A stretch of 64,000 nucleotides of DNA from Anaerolineales bacterium UBA2181 (GCA_002328075.1 DCVT01000058.1:1-64000), one strand, 5' to 3'; shown: positions 17,478-26,322, counted from the first letter of the stretch. Numbers and translations: made by a program. Notes: generated from the letters alone by a model not told the origin.

Positions 17478-19346
17478 TCATGCGGCCGCTGACGACACAA
17501 GCGAGGGCTGACCCTTAAACTGGCTGGCGTACAGGTGATGATAAAAGCCGCGAGCGCCCAACAGCTCCTCGTGGGTTCCGCGCTCGACGATCTGGCCGTC
17601 GTTCATCACCAGGATCAGGTCCGCCTCGCGAATGGTGCTCAACCGATGGGCAATGACAAAGCTGGTCCGTCCCTCCATCAGGCGCAGCATCGCTTCTTGA
17701 ATGTGCTTCTCGGTACGGGTGTCCACGCTGCTGGTGGCCTCGTCCAGGATGAGGATGCCCGGATCGGCCAGAATGGCGCGGGCGATGGCCAATAACTGTC
17801 GCTGCCCCAAACTCAGGTTGCTGCCCCGCTCCGACAGCGGGGTATCGTACTCCTGCGGAAGCCGGCGGATGAAGGCATCGGCGTTGGCCAGTTGGGCGGC
17901 GGCTATCACTTCTTCATCGGTCGCCTCCAGCCGGCCGTAACGGATGTTCTCTCGCACCGTGTCGGCAAAGAGGTAGGTGTCCTGGAGCACGATGCCCAGT
18001 TGGCGGCGCAGGTCAACCCGGCACACCTGGCGGATGTCGGTTCCGTCGATGCGAATGCTGCCAGAGTCGATGTCGTAGAAACGGGTGAGCAGGTTGACCA
18101 CCGTCGTTTTGCCCGCCCCGGTTGGTCCCACCAGCGCAACCGTCTGTCCAGGTCGGGCGTGCAGGTGGACATGCTTGAGCACCGGCCGGTCCGGATCGTA
18201 GCCGAAGGAGACGTCCTTCAGAACCACGTCTCCCGCGACGCTCAGCAGCGGTCGCGTGTCTGGGGCGTCCTGTAGCTCGGGCGACTCGTCCATGATCTCA
18301 AAAACCCGCTCCGCGCCGGCAATGGCCGACTGGATCGAGTTGAACAGTGCGGCTATCTGGTTTAGCGGCATGGCGAAATTGCGGGCATAGTTCACAAAGG
18401 CGGCGATAGTGCCCACGGTCACCAGACCCTGCACCGCCATCCAGCCGCCGGCGCCGGCGACAATGATAAACCCGCCGTTGTTTACCAGGTTGGAAAGTGG
18501 GCCGATGGTGGTGGCAAATATCTGCGCTTCGGTCGAGGCGCGCCGCAATTGCTGGTTCGACCGATCAAACTCCTCGATCGCCTCCTCCTCCCGCACATAG
18601 GCCTGGACCACCCGCTGCCCGGTGACCGTTTCCTCAATGATGCCGTTCAGCCTCCCGAGCGCCTGCTGCTGTTCCCGGAAACCTCGGCGGGTGCGTTTGG
18701 TAATCCACTGGATGAGCAGCATCATCAGCGGGAGGACCAGCAGGCTCACCGCCGCCAACCGTGGGTTGATCAGAATCATCATGACTGCCACGCCCACAAC
18801 GGTCAACACGCTGGATATCAACTGGGTCACGCTCTCAGTGAGCACATTGCTGATGTTCTCCACGTCATTTGCCAGACGGCTCATCAGCTCGCCGTGGGTT
18901 CGCTGGTCGAAGAATCGCAGTGGGAGTGTTTGCACGTGGGCGAATAGGTCGCAGCGGATGTCACGTATGGCGCGCTGCGACACGCCGGACATGACATAGG
19001 TCTGCAACCAGGCTGCCAGCGACGAGATGGCATATACAACCAGCATAAGGCGGGCGATGCGCGCCAGCCCTGCAAGGTCACCCGCCAGGATGTGCTCGTC
19101 AATAGCTATTCCCAGGAGCCGGGGACCCAGCAAGCCGAACCCGGAGCTGACCGCCACCAGCAACGCTGTGATGGCCAACCTCGCTCGCTGGCGTCGCAGG
19201 TAGGTCCAGACGCGCCGCACCGTGCGGTGGGCGTCTCGGGCCTGTTCCCGCTCGGTCAACAGATGCCGCGCCGGCCCGCCTCCGGGACCCATCACGATCG
19301 TCCGACTGGATTGGCTCGCCTCACGAGGGGCATTACGTTGCATCAT
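17478..19346 (-). CDS. ABC exporter half-transporter, catalytic-site subunit
   Basis: The 622-residue protein joins a six-helix exporter domain (about residues 55-340) to an ATPase domain. Walker A is GPTGAGKTTVV near 410, Walker B with the catalytic glutamate is ILILDEATSSVD near 533, and the switch histidine is in VIAHRLST near 568. The signature motif is LSLGQ rather than LSGGQ. The start overlaps the end of the partner gene by 14 bases. In heterodimeric exporters such as TM287/TM288 one chain has a normal Walker B and a weakened signature, as seen here. The exporter would pump lipids, drugs or peptides out of the cell. Confidence 0.92.
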   Translation of the reverse strand: MMQRNAPREASQSSRTIVMGPGGGPARHLLTEREQARDAHRTVRRVWTYLRRQRARLAITALLVAVSSGFGLLGPRLLGIAIDEHILAGDLAGLARIARLMLVVYAISSLAAWLQTYVMSGVSQRAIRDIRCDLFAHVQTLPLRFFDQRTHGELMSRLANDVENISNVLTESVTQLISSVLTVVGVAVMMILINPRLAAVSLLVLPLMMLLIQWITKRTRRGFREQQQALGRLNGIIEETVTGQRVVQAYVREEEAIEEFDRSNQQLRRASTEAQIFATTIGPLSNLVNNGGFIIVAGAGGWMAVQGLVTVGTIAAFVNYARNFAMPLNQIAALFNSIQSAIAGAERVFEIMDESPELQDAPDTRPLLSVAGDVVLKDVSFGYDPDRPVLKHVHLHARPGQTVALVGPTGAGKTTVVNLLTRFYDIDSGSIRIDGTDIRQVCRVDLRRQLGIVLQDTYLFADTVRENIRYGRLEATDEEVIAAAQLANADAFIRRLPQEYDTPLSERGSNLSLGQRQLLAIARAILADPGILILDEATSSVDTRTEKHIQEAMLRLMEGRTSFVIAHRLSTIREADLILVMNDGQIVERGTHEELLGARGFYHHLYASQFKGQPSLVSSAAA

Positions 19347-21084
19347 CTGACGTCACCCCGTTGCCCAGTTGCGACTCATAGATCTCTTGGTAGATTCGGC
19401 TGGACGTCATCAGCTCAGTGTGGCTCCCTTCAGCCACAAGCCGGCCATCATCCAGCACGAGCACCTTGTCCGCATTCAGCACGGTGCTGATGCGCTGGGC
19501 GATCACCAGGCTGGTGCGCTGGCGCATCCAGTCCCGCAGTCCATCCTGAATAGCCGACTCGGTCTCGACGTCGACCGCGCTGGTGCTGTCGTCCAGGATG
19601 AGCACTGCCGGCCGGGTGACCAGCGCCCGGGCGATGGCGATGCGCTGTTTTTGCCCTCCCGAGAGGTTGACGCCGCGTTGGCCCACCAGCGTGTCGTACC
19701 CGTCCGGCAGCTGGAGAATAAACTCGTGCGCCTGGGCTGTCCTGGCGGCGGCGATCACTTCCTCATCGCTAGCTTCGGGACGGCCGTAGCGGATATTGTC
19801 ACGGACGGTGCCGGTAAACAGCACCGACTCTTGCATAGCGACGCCTATTGTCCGTCGCAAGGCTGCCATCTCGATGTCACGCACGTCCACGCCGTCCACT
19901 GTGACCCGGCCGTCGGTCACGTCATAGAATCGGGGGATGAGGTGCACCAAGCTGGACTTTCCCGCTCCTGTCGCTCCCAGAATGGCTACCGTCTGCCCGG
20001 GTTCGGCCACCATGCTGAGCTCCTTCAGCACCGGGCTCTGTCCGTCCTGACCGTAGCTGAATGTGACGTTTTCCAGGGCCACCCGGCCCTGCGCGGTCAC
20101 GGCGGGCAGGGCCCCTGGCCGGTTCTCAACCTGGGGCTGGCTGTCTAGAACCTCTCGGATGCGCACAGCCGAGGCCTTCGCCCGCGCCACCCGCATCGCC
20201 AGCATGCTGACGAACATGAGCGACATGAGCGTGCGCATCAGATAGTTGATAAAGGCGATAAGCTGCCCGGCTTTCAACCCACCGGCCGCGACCTGCAATC
20301 CGCCGAACCAGACGGCGCTGACCACCCCCACGTTGAGCGCCAGCATCACCGCCGGCATGGTCACCGCCACGGTGCGCGCTGCGTGTACGGTCAGCTTCAT
20401 CAGGCCATCGTTCACCCTGCCAAACCGCCGGATCTCGTGCTCTGCCCGGACAAAGGCCTTGACCACCCGCACCCCCGCCAGGTTCTCGTGCATGATCGTG
20501 TTCAGATCGTCCAGCCGGCCTTGCACCTTGCCAAACAAGGGGTACGCGCGGTTAATCACCCAAACCACCGCGCTCAGCACTACCGGCCCCAACACTAACA
20601 GCATCACTGCCAAACGCGGGCTGGTGATTACCGCCATGACCAGGCTACCGGCCAGCATCAATGGTGCCCGCACCATGATCCGCAACGACATCGATACCAA
20701 CTCCTGCACCTGGGTCACATCGTTGGTCAGCCGGGTGACTAACTGGCCTGTCTCCAATTCGTCGAGATTTCCGAAAGAAAGCGACTGCACATGACGGTAG
20801 AGCGCGCTCCGAAGATCGGTGCCGAACCCCTGCGACGCCAGCACCGAGAATATCGTGCAGCCCACGCCTCCCACTGCGCCAATCAACGCAAATCCCAGCA
20901 TGAGCAGCCCGGTCTGGGTGACAATGCCCATATCGAGCTGGGCAATGCCTTGGTCGACAATGCGCTCGATCAGCTTGGGTTGCATCAGGTCCATGGCCAC
21001 TTCGACCAACATGAGCAGCGGCGCCAGGATCGCCCAGCGCCGGTAGGGTTTGAGGAAGCCAAGCAAACGGCGGGTCGAGCTCAT
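19333..21084 (-). CDS. ABC exporter half-transporter, degenerate-site subunit
   Basis: From the ATG at 21084 the protein has 583 residues; this start overlaps the marR stop as ATGA and follows GAGG, so it is preferred over 21135. Exporter membrane helices fill residues 1-310. Walker A is GATGAGKSSLV near 371 and the signature is a normal LSGGQ near 474. The Walker B end is LILDDSTSAVD near 498, with Asp in place of the catalytic Glu, and the switch histidine is replaced by Gln (VIAQRIST). These two changes mark the non-hydrolysing site of a heterodimer, complementing the partner gene. The pair is controlled by the upstream MarR gene. Confidence 0.92.
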   Translation of the reverse strand: MSSTRRLLGFLKPYRRWAILAPLLMLVEVAMDLMQPKLIERIVDQGIAQLDMGIVTQTGLLMLGFALIGAVGGVGCTIFSVLASQGFGTDLRSALYRHVQSLSFGNLDELETGQLVTRLTNDVTQVQELVSMSLRIMVRAPLMLAGSLVMAVITSPRLAVMLLVLGPVVLSAVVWVINRAYPLFGKVQGRLDDLNTIMHENLAGVRVVKAFVRAEHEIRRFGRVNDGLMKLTVHAARTVAVTMPAVMLALNVGVVSAVWFGGLQVAAGGLKAGQLIAFINYLMRTLMSLMFVSMLAMRVARAKASAVRIREVLDSQPQVENRPGALPAVTAQGRVALENVTFSYGQDGQSPVLKELSMVAEPGQTVAILGATGAGKSSLVHLIPRFYDVTDGRVTVDGVDVRDIEMAALRRTIGVAMQESVLFTGTVRDNIRYGRPEASDEEVIAAARTAQAHEFILQLPDGYDTLVGQRGVNLSGGQKQRIAIARALVTRPAVLILDDSTSAVDVETESAIQDGLRDWMRQRTSLVIAQRISTVLNADKVLVLDDGRLVAEGSHTELMTSSRIYQEIYESQLGNGVTSDDAT

Positions 21085-21530
21085 TCGAGGTCCTCGACCG
21101 CCCGGATCAAGTTCTGGCGCATGCGAGCGAAACAACGGGCCAGCAGCGCGCGCTCCTCCGCGCCGACACCGGCAAAGGTCTCTTCCTCCAACAGCCGCCG
21201 GACTCGGTCTACGGCGTCCTGCACCGAACGCCCGGTGGAGGAAAGGTAGACGCGCGATACCCGCATGTCGTGAGGGTCTGGCCGGCGTTCCACGAACCCG
21301 GCCTTTTCCATGCGGCGGAGCATGCGGGTCATGGTCGCCGGGGTGACGTGCAGACGGTGGGCCAACTCGGTATGGGTCAGTCCTTCCCGTTCCCAGAGCG
21401 CAGATAACACGGGCGGCTGCCCTCGGTACAGCCCCAGGCTTTCATACAGGGTGTAGGCCCTGGCATAATGAAGCCGGCAGACCTGGATCAGCAGGCGGTC
21501 CAGCGACTCCGGGTGAGGTTGGTAGACCAT
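21081..21530 (-). CDS. MarR-family transcriptional regulator
   Basis: The 149-residue protein from the ATG at 21530 has a GGAGG sequence nearby upstream; the frame is open back to 21620, but that extra part overlaps the promoter. The winged helix reads GLTHTELAHRLHVTPATMTR, then MLRRMEKAGFVERRPDPHD and SRVYLSSTGR, the classic MarR wing. MarR dimers bind palindromic operators and release them on binding small aromatic ligands. Its stop overlaps the start of the ABC exporter by four bases, so it is almost certainly the local regulator of that exporter. An imperfect palindrome upstream (21581-21595) is the likely operator. Confidence 0.9.
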   Translation of the reverse strand: MVYQPHPESLDRLLIQVCRLHYARAYTLYESLGLYRGQPPVLSALWEREGLTHTELAHRLHVTPATMTRMLRRMEKAGFVERRPDPHDMRVSRVYLSSTGRSVQDAVDRVRRLLEEETFAGVGAEERALLARCFARMRQNLIRAVEDLE

Positions 21531-21569
21531 CGGCCGCTCCCTCCGCCCAGGCGCAAACGCGCTCGGCGA

Positions 21570-21605
21570 ATTTGTAAGACAGCTAATAGTAAGCTGACTA
21601 AATGA
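21570..21605 (-). promoter_or_regulatory. Putative MarR operator and promoter
   Basis: An AT-rich island in otherwise GC-rich DNA holds AGCTAATAGTAAGCT at 21581-21595, an imperfect palindrome with arms AGCTAA and TAAGCT. Leftward it reads TTAGTCAGCTTACTATTAGC, with the words TTAGTCAGCTTAC and TTAGCTGTCTTAC as near-repeats. Length and composition are typical of MarR sites. It lies about 50-65 bases before the marR start. Confidence 0.5.
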
Positions 21606-21850
21606 TAGCGGTGGCTTCAAGCGCTGTCAAGGGCATGGACGCTCACGCCGAACGAGCCGCCCTCGGACCGTTGCCGAACCACCAACGCCCAGGTGCGCCG
21701 ACTGAGAAGGATGACCCGCCCTGACCGGCGCACAACAGACAACGTCTGTGCTCCAGAGATTGTGGCAACGGTTGATAGGCGGGCGCTCTCACGTCGGAGC
21801 AACAGGACTATGCAAGGCAGCCAAACCGTTCGCGGCCTCCGGTTGCCGAC

Positions 21851-23683
21851 TCAACCCAGCTCCCGCAGATTCTTCCAGATCAGAAAAGCGCCGGCCGACA
21901 GCACGCCCCCCACTACCAGGACAAACCAGAACTCGTACACGAAGACCGCCGCCGCGACCCCGGCCAGGGCGATGGCCACACCGTTGGCCAAGTCGGTAAT
22001 GCGCCGCCGGAAACCGGCCTCGATCAGGACAAACAGCGCCAGGATGGCGACGGATCCGTTCAGCAGGTAACGGCGGGCGAAAACGGCTAGCACGAGGATG
22101 CCGATCATGGCCAGCCCCACGCTGATCGCCGCCCAGAACTCAGCCAGCCGATTGAGGCGCAATGCGCTCTCGGTGGAGGGCCGGTGCGGGCGACGCAGGT
22201 GCGTACGGGCGCCCTCATGCCTGCCCTGCCGGTGCTCCTGGATGAACGTTTCCAGCGCTACGATCAGCGCCTCCTCAGAAGCCAACTGCGCTCGCATTTC
22301 GTCCAACTCACGGGAGCGCTCCCTGATCTGCTCCTGGTGCGCTGCGTAGCGCTGCCGCAAGTGCGGTTGACGGCGCATGGCGGCCGTCTCGACGCCGAGC
22401 GCCACCAACTCGGCGCTCTTTTGGTCGATTTCACGAGCAAATTCCACCCGCCGATCCGCCAGTGCCGCGCTCCGCTCCTGGGCAAGCTGCTGCAACCGAT
22501 GGGGCGGCTGCACCTTGTCCAGGCCAGCCCAACCGACCGGGTTGTGCCACAGGCGGCGCACCATCCCGTTCTGGTTATACATTGGGCCGGCCGGTGCGTC
22601 CTCACCCGCAAAGGGATCCCGCACGTACAGCCCCCACAGCCCGCGGAAGTTCAGTACCCACTGGGGGGGTGGAGAAAGCAGCCCGGGTTCATCCCACTCC
22701 CGGCCCTGCCCCGGACCGATTGCCAGGCCGTCCCCCCGGGCATAGTCTACAAATGGGACCCGAAAGAGGTACAGCCCGTCGCCCGATCGGCCGTGCGGTT
22801 GCTGGCGCAGGAATTTGCGCCAGGCGGCCCGTACCCGCTCAGAGAAACGTGCCAGCGGCGAAAGAAACGGCAGCTCTAGCTCGGCTACATAGTCGCCGGG
22901 TGCGAAATAGCAGGCATGCGAGCCGCCGGCCGCGTACACCACCGGGTGCTCGCCGACTTTCTCCAACTCGGGGTCGTCCCAGCGACGTCGTAGGTCATCA
23001 CCCGACCAACGATGCGCCGCGTACGCTGCCCACGCGGGACTCACGGCTCCGTCGTCTTGTTCGGTCAAGTACAGGTGGATGGATTCCCAGCCCCCTTCAT
23101 GGTCGTTCGCTCCGCTAAAGCCAGACCGCCAATCGTTGAACGCATAACAGAACCAGTACTGCAAAATGATCCAACCGCCCTCGCGCACCACTCGGCCAAA
23201 GTATCGATAGTGCTCGCATTCCTGCTGCATCCGCCGGTATTCCAACACGGCCGCTGCGGCAGTGTCGCCGGGCACGCGGCCGCGGGCCAGCAGCGTCAGT
23301 GAAAACAGCGCGTCCAGCAGCCGCGGTCCGTAACCGACCCGAGAAAGGCGGAAGCTCTGAAGGAGGCTCTCGCCGCCGCGCTGGCTGATAAGGCGGCGCA
23401 CCTCCTGCAGCCGATAGGCAGCGAAACTGGCCACGGTCAGCGGTTCTATGAACTTGAGGTAAAGCACGCTGCGCAGCGGCTCGGCCTGCGGTTCAGCCAG
23501 TCTCTCCAGCGAGAGTCCGCCCCGTGGCACCAGGCAGGTAGGCTCCTGGCCCGGCCGCAGCACCCACAAGCTGGCGCTGCGCACGTAGGCGTCCACGTCC
23601 ATCGGGAAAAAGCATTCCCCCTTGGTAAAGCGAACCACGGGTTCAAAACGGCGCAGTAGGTCGCGGTCGGCCGCCTGGTTCAC
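21851..23683 (-). CDS. Vps62-like protein with C-terminal membrane anchor
   Basis: The start is GTG at 23683, which overlaps the upstream gene's TGA as GTGA; the longer open frame (to 23986) is not coding. The 610-residue product contains FSGANDHEGGWESIHLYL, then EKVGEHPVVYAAGGSHACYF, both typical of Vps62-related proteins of bacteria and fungi. A charged coiled-coil follows at about residues 415-520 (RLQQLAQERSAALADRR, REIDQKSAELVALG). The last 75 residues hold four hydrophobic helices. The arrangement suggests a cytosolic or surface domain tied to the membrane by its C-terminus. No biochemical activity is known for the family. It is translationally coupled to the preceding membrane protein. 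Confidence 0.7.
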   Translation of the reverse strand: MNQAADRDLLRRFEPVVRFTKGECFFPMDVDAYVRSASLWVLRPGQEPTCLVPRGGLSLERLAEPQAEPLRSVLYLKFIEPLTVASFAAYRLQEVRRLISQRGGESLLQSFRLSRVGYGPRLLDALFSLTLLARGRVPGDTAAAAVLEYRRMQQECEHYRYFGRVVREGGWIILQYWFCYAFNDWRSGFSGANDHEGGWESIHLYLTEQDDGAVSPAWAAYAAHRWSGDDLRRRWDDPELEKVGEHPVVYAAGGSHACYFAPGDYVAELELPFLSPLARFSERVRAAWRKFLRQQPHGRSGDGLYLFRVPFVDYARGDGLAIGPGQGREWDEPGLLSPPPQWVLNFRGLWGLYVRDPFAGEDAPAGPMYNQNGMVRRLWHNPVGWAGLDKVQPPHRLQQLAQERSAALADRRVEFAREIDQKSAELVALGVETAAMRRQPHLRQRYAAHQEQIRERSRELDEMRAQLASEEALIVALETFIQEHRQGRHEGARTHLRRPHRPSTESALRLNRLAEFWAAISVGLAMIGILVLAVFARRYLLNGSVAILALFVLIEAGFRRRITDLANGVAIALAGVAAAVFVYEFWFVLVVGGVLSAGAFLIWKNLRELG

Positions 23684-24228
23684 CACTCGTCTGCCTCCCA
23701 CTCGCCGGTAGTCACAGGAGGTGGCCGAAAGGGCGCCCGTGCATCGCGATAATTCAGCACCAGCACCATGGCAATTCCCCAGGCCATCAGCACGTAGGCG
23801 TACCACGGTTTGGTGGCCCGATAGAGCAGTAACCCTATCACCAGGCCGACGCTTTGGCAAAAACAGGCCAGCAGCCAGCTTTGCCGCGCCAACCGGTAAA
23901 GCCCGACGGCCGCGAGCAGCATGAGCAAAGCCAGGGGAATGCACATGGAGGCGATTGCCAGGCGCTGCCAGTCGCCGGAAAACCATCGGTCCGGCCGCAG
24001 ATAGGCCGGTCGCATGTGCAGCGTTAACTGGATGGCTCCCAAGGCCACATAGCAGGCTGCCTGTACGAGCAGCAGGTGACCGGCCGTGGTCACTGCGCCC
24101 GGTCTGGCAAGGTGCGCCGATGGATCAACCGCAGGTTTCTGGTCGGGTTCGGGCGGCGTCAGCACCGTGTTCTCCCACCGGCCGCGGGTGCACAGCAGCC
24201 GATCTTTCACCATAACTGTATCACACAA
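23680..24228 (-). CDS. Predicted integral membrane protein
   Basis: The 182-residue protein has four hydrophobic segments. They are near residues 50-68 (LLLVQAACYVALGAIQL), 90-112 (LAIASMCIPLALLMLLAAVG), 116-135 (WLLACFCQSVGLVIGLLLY) and 139-158 (WYAYVLMAWGIAMVLVLNY). The C-terminus is polar and proline-rich. The start could be the ATG at 24228 or the one at 24213. Its stop overlaps the GTG of the Vps62-like gene, so the two are made together and may form one complex. No family is recognised. Confidence 0.65.
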   Translation of the reverse strand: MCDTVMVKDRLLCTRGRWENTVLTPPEPDQKPAVDPSAHLARPGAVTTAGHLLLVQAACYVALGAIQLTLHMRPAYLRPDRWFSGDWQRLAIASMCIPLALLMLLAAVGLYRLARQSWLLACFCQSVGLVIGLLLYRATKPWYAYVLMAWGIAMVLVLNYRDARAPFRPPPVTTGEWEADEW

Positions 24229-24265
24229 TCAAGCCAAATCCAACCTTAAATCGTCCGGCGATGTA

Positions 24266-24296
24266 TTGACAATCGATATATCGCATAAATATATCG
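24266..24296 (+). promoter_or_regulatory. padR promoter with palindromic operator
   Basis: TTGACA at 24266-24271 is a perfect -35 box, followed 18 bases later by TATATC as -10. Inside the spacer lies the perfect palindrome CGATATATCG (24274-24283), and ATATATCGAC at about 24289-24298 repeats one arm. PadR regulators typically bind such AT-rich dyads over their own promoter, so autoregulation is likely. Confidence 0.6.
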
Positions 24297-24351
24297 ACTA
24301 GTGATGTAGCGTGGAACGGTATAGCAATCTCCGATGGAAAGGATAGTAGCG

Positions 24352-24693
24352 ATGAGCAGACTAAAGGGCGCTGCGAAATACCTGCCGCTCAGCGAGTCCA
24401 CCTATTACATTCTGCTGGCGCTGGTGGAACCGCTCCACGGGTACGCTCTGATGCAAAAGGTGGCGGGGATGAGCCAGGGCTCGGTCAGCATCGGGCCGGG
24501 CACGTTGTACGGCGCGTTCTCCACGCTGGAGAAAGTGGACTTGATCGTCAAGGTTCGGGAAGAGGACCGGCGGTAATATTACGGGCTCACCCCCAAGGGA
24601 GAGCGCGTTCTCCGGCTCCAGATCGAACGGTTGGAGATCATGACCCAGCTCGGCCGCGAGGCGATGCGAGGGTCAAACGCCGAGAGCGGCTAA
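24352..24693 (+). pseudogene. PadR-family regulator interrupted by an in-frame TAA
   Basis: From the ATG at 24352, preceded by GGAAAGG, the frame gives a PadR winged helix: LSESTYYILLALVEPLHGYA, then SIGPGTLYGAFSTLEK and a wing ending in REEDRR. TAA follows at 24574-24576. The same frame then continues as YYGLTPKGERVLRLQIERLE and ends at the TAA at 24691-24693. PadR proteins normally read DRRKYY at this point, so one AAA lysine codon has become TAA. The product stops before the wing's last strand and the dimerisation helix. A sequencing error or readthrough cannot be excluded. It sits 34 bases before its usual DUF2812 partner. Confidence 0.75.
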
Positions 24694-24727
24694 GGGCGCG
24701 GGCAGGAGCAAAAAGGGGACGAAAAGG

Positions 24728-25264
24728 ATGAGTGCAAAGACGCTGCGCAAGGCTAAATGGTTCTGGGGCTGGCAGGACGAAAAGGAAGAAGCGTGGCTGC
24801 GGGAGATGGCCGGACAGGGCTGGCACCTGGTCAGTCCTCGGTTCCCTGGCATCTATCGCCTGGCAGCCGGGGAGCCAAGGAATGTGGTCTACCGATTGGA
24901 CTTTTTCTCCGAGTCCAAGAAGGAATACCAGGCGTACCTGCAGCTTTTCCGAGACGCCGGTTGGGAACATGTGGGCGCGATGTCCGGTTGGCAGCATGTT
25001 CGCCAGGAGGCGCGGCCGGGAGAGTCACCTGAAATCTTTACCGACGTCGAGTCCAAGGTCGGCAAGTACGAGCGACTCATGACCTACCTGGGCATGCTAT
25101 TCGCCGTCTTTGTCATATTTCTGCCCAGCCTAGGCGATGTGGTGCCGGGAAAACCTACCGCGCTGGACGTTGCCTTTGTCGTATTTTGGACCGGGTTAAC
25201 GGTGCTGCTGGCCTTTGGCCTGGTCATGTTGTACCGGAGAATCCGGCAACTCAAGCGGGGCTAA
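24728..25264 (+). CDS. DUF2812-domain membrane protein
   Basis: The 178-residue protein has the DUF2812 pattern in its first 100 residues: WFWGWQDEKEEAWLREMAGQ, then GWHLVSPRFPGIYRLAAGEP, YRLDFFSESKKEYQAYLQLF and DAGWEHVGAMSGWQHVRQE. Two transmembrane helices follow near residues 119-137 (LGMLFAVFVIFLPSL) and 148-170 (AFVVFWTGLTVLLAFGLVML). The family is widespread beside PadR regulators in Firmicutes and Chloroflexota, as here, and is thought to respond to cell-envelope stress, though its mechanism is unknown. It should be co-transcribed with padR from the promoter at 24266. Confidence 0.85.
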   Translation: MSAKTLRKAKWFWGWQDEKEEAWLREMAGQGWHLVSPRFPGIYRLAAGEPRNVVYRLDFFSESKKEYQAYLQLFRDAGWEHVGAMSGWQHVRQEARPGESPEIFTDVESKVGKYERLMTYLGMLFAVFVIFLPSLGDVVPGKPTALDVAFVVFWTGLTVLLAFGLVMLYRRIRQLKRG

Positions 25265-25446
25265 GGACAGCCTTCGCCGAATCACTTGCGCCAGGCCGGC
25301 CCACCAGGTAAGTCACTCTCGGCTGGAGGGCGCATCAGAAAACGCCGGAAGCCGTGCAGCGCAACGCCAACCTTCAACTTTGGGCAGGATCGGCCTAACA
25401 AATCGGGCGCTTGGAAACGGCTCGCTGTCGCCGAGCCAAACGGGGC

Positions 25447-26322
25447 TCAAACCTCGCCGCCGGATTGGACGCCGCCCCCCTTGCCGCGGCATATGCCCCA
25501 GTACTCGCAGTAGCGCGGGTCGCACCAGCGATGAGTCGGGTTGGGGTGGAACATGTCGTTTTCGATGGCCCGCCAGACGCCGCGGGCCAGGTCCAGGGCC
25601 CACTCCAGGTCGGCCGGCCGGCGGCGGGTCTCGATCACCTGTACTTTGGGAGTCTCCCCCCGCACCAGCACATAGTGCCGAAAGAGCAGGTCGGCGTGTA
25701 GCGCCAAGCCCATCTGCTGGAGCGCCGCCAGGTAAAAAGTGGGCTGCAACTCTAGGTTGGCGGATTCAACTGACCAGGGCGAGCTTGTGGTCTTGAGATC
25801 GGCTGGTATGCCGCCAGCTTCGACCCAATCCACGAACCCGACAAAGGGGACCGCAATGCCCGGGATGGCCATCCGCACGAGGCGCTCGATGGCCGGCTTG
25901 CCGCCGGAGATGAGGAGGGTGATGGTATCCAACAGGGTGGGCAGTGTGGCGATCCGGTGCTGGCGGGACGGCTCGCCGGCCGGGTAGTGATCCAGCCACA
26001 GATCGCGGGCCATCACCAGCATTTGGCGCCCCTCGACCAGCACCGCATCCTGATCCCGCACCCAGGCGATTCCGGCGGCCTGCTCGTTCCGGCGGACCAG
26101 CTTTCCCAACGCCGCCCGCCACAGTCTGTCCAGGTCCGGCGCCGGGTCGGATAGACGGGCGATGAGATACTGCCCCACCGCTTCGTGGACAGCCGAACCC
26201 AGCAGCGCGGCTTCGGATACCGGCCGAGGGACGCGCTCCACCTGGCTCAGGTACCACTTGAAGGGGCACGCCAGGTAGGCGCTGATAGAGCTGTAGCTGA
26301 GGCGTTGAACAATGGGGCTCAC
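25447..26322 (-). CDS. PD-(D/E)XK nuclease, RecB/Cas4-like, with likely 4Fe-4S cysteines
   Basis: The 291-residue protein starts LSYSSISAYLACPFKWYLSQ, the N-terminal motif of RecB-family nucleases, with Cys19. The catalytic core is FVGFVDWVEAGGIPADLKTT, giving the metal-binding Asp, a second Asp and Lys, followed by LELQPTFYLAALQQ as motif QxxxY. Three cysteines at 267, 272 and 278 (CDPRYCEYWGIC) plus Cys19 match the four-cysteine iron-sulfur cluster of AddB and Cas4. There is no helicase or cas gene nearby, so it is a stand-alone nuclease. It may act in DNA repair or in exonucleolytic processing. The start is weakly supported by a GGGTGACCC sequence upstream. Confidence 0.85.
   Translation of the reverse strand: MSPIVQRLSYSSISAYLACPFKWYLSQVERVPRPVSEAALLGSAVHEAVGQYLIARLSDPAPDLDRLWRAALGKLVRRNEQAAGIAWVRDQDAVLVEGRQMLVMARDLWLDHYPAGEPSRQHRIATLPTLLDTITLLISGGKPAIERLVRMAIPGIAVPFVGFVDWVEAGGIPADLKTTSSPWSVESANLELQPTFYLAALQQMGLALHADLLFRHYVLVRGETPKVQVIETRRRPADLEWALDLARGVWRAIENDMFHPNPTHRWCDPRYCEYWGICRGKGGGVQSGGEV

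Noticed and set aside
25447..26322. Part of a CRISPR-Cas system (Cas4)
   Set aside because: No other cas genes or repeats are in the window, and the RecB-like motifs alone do not identify Cas4.
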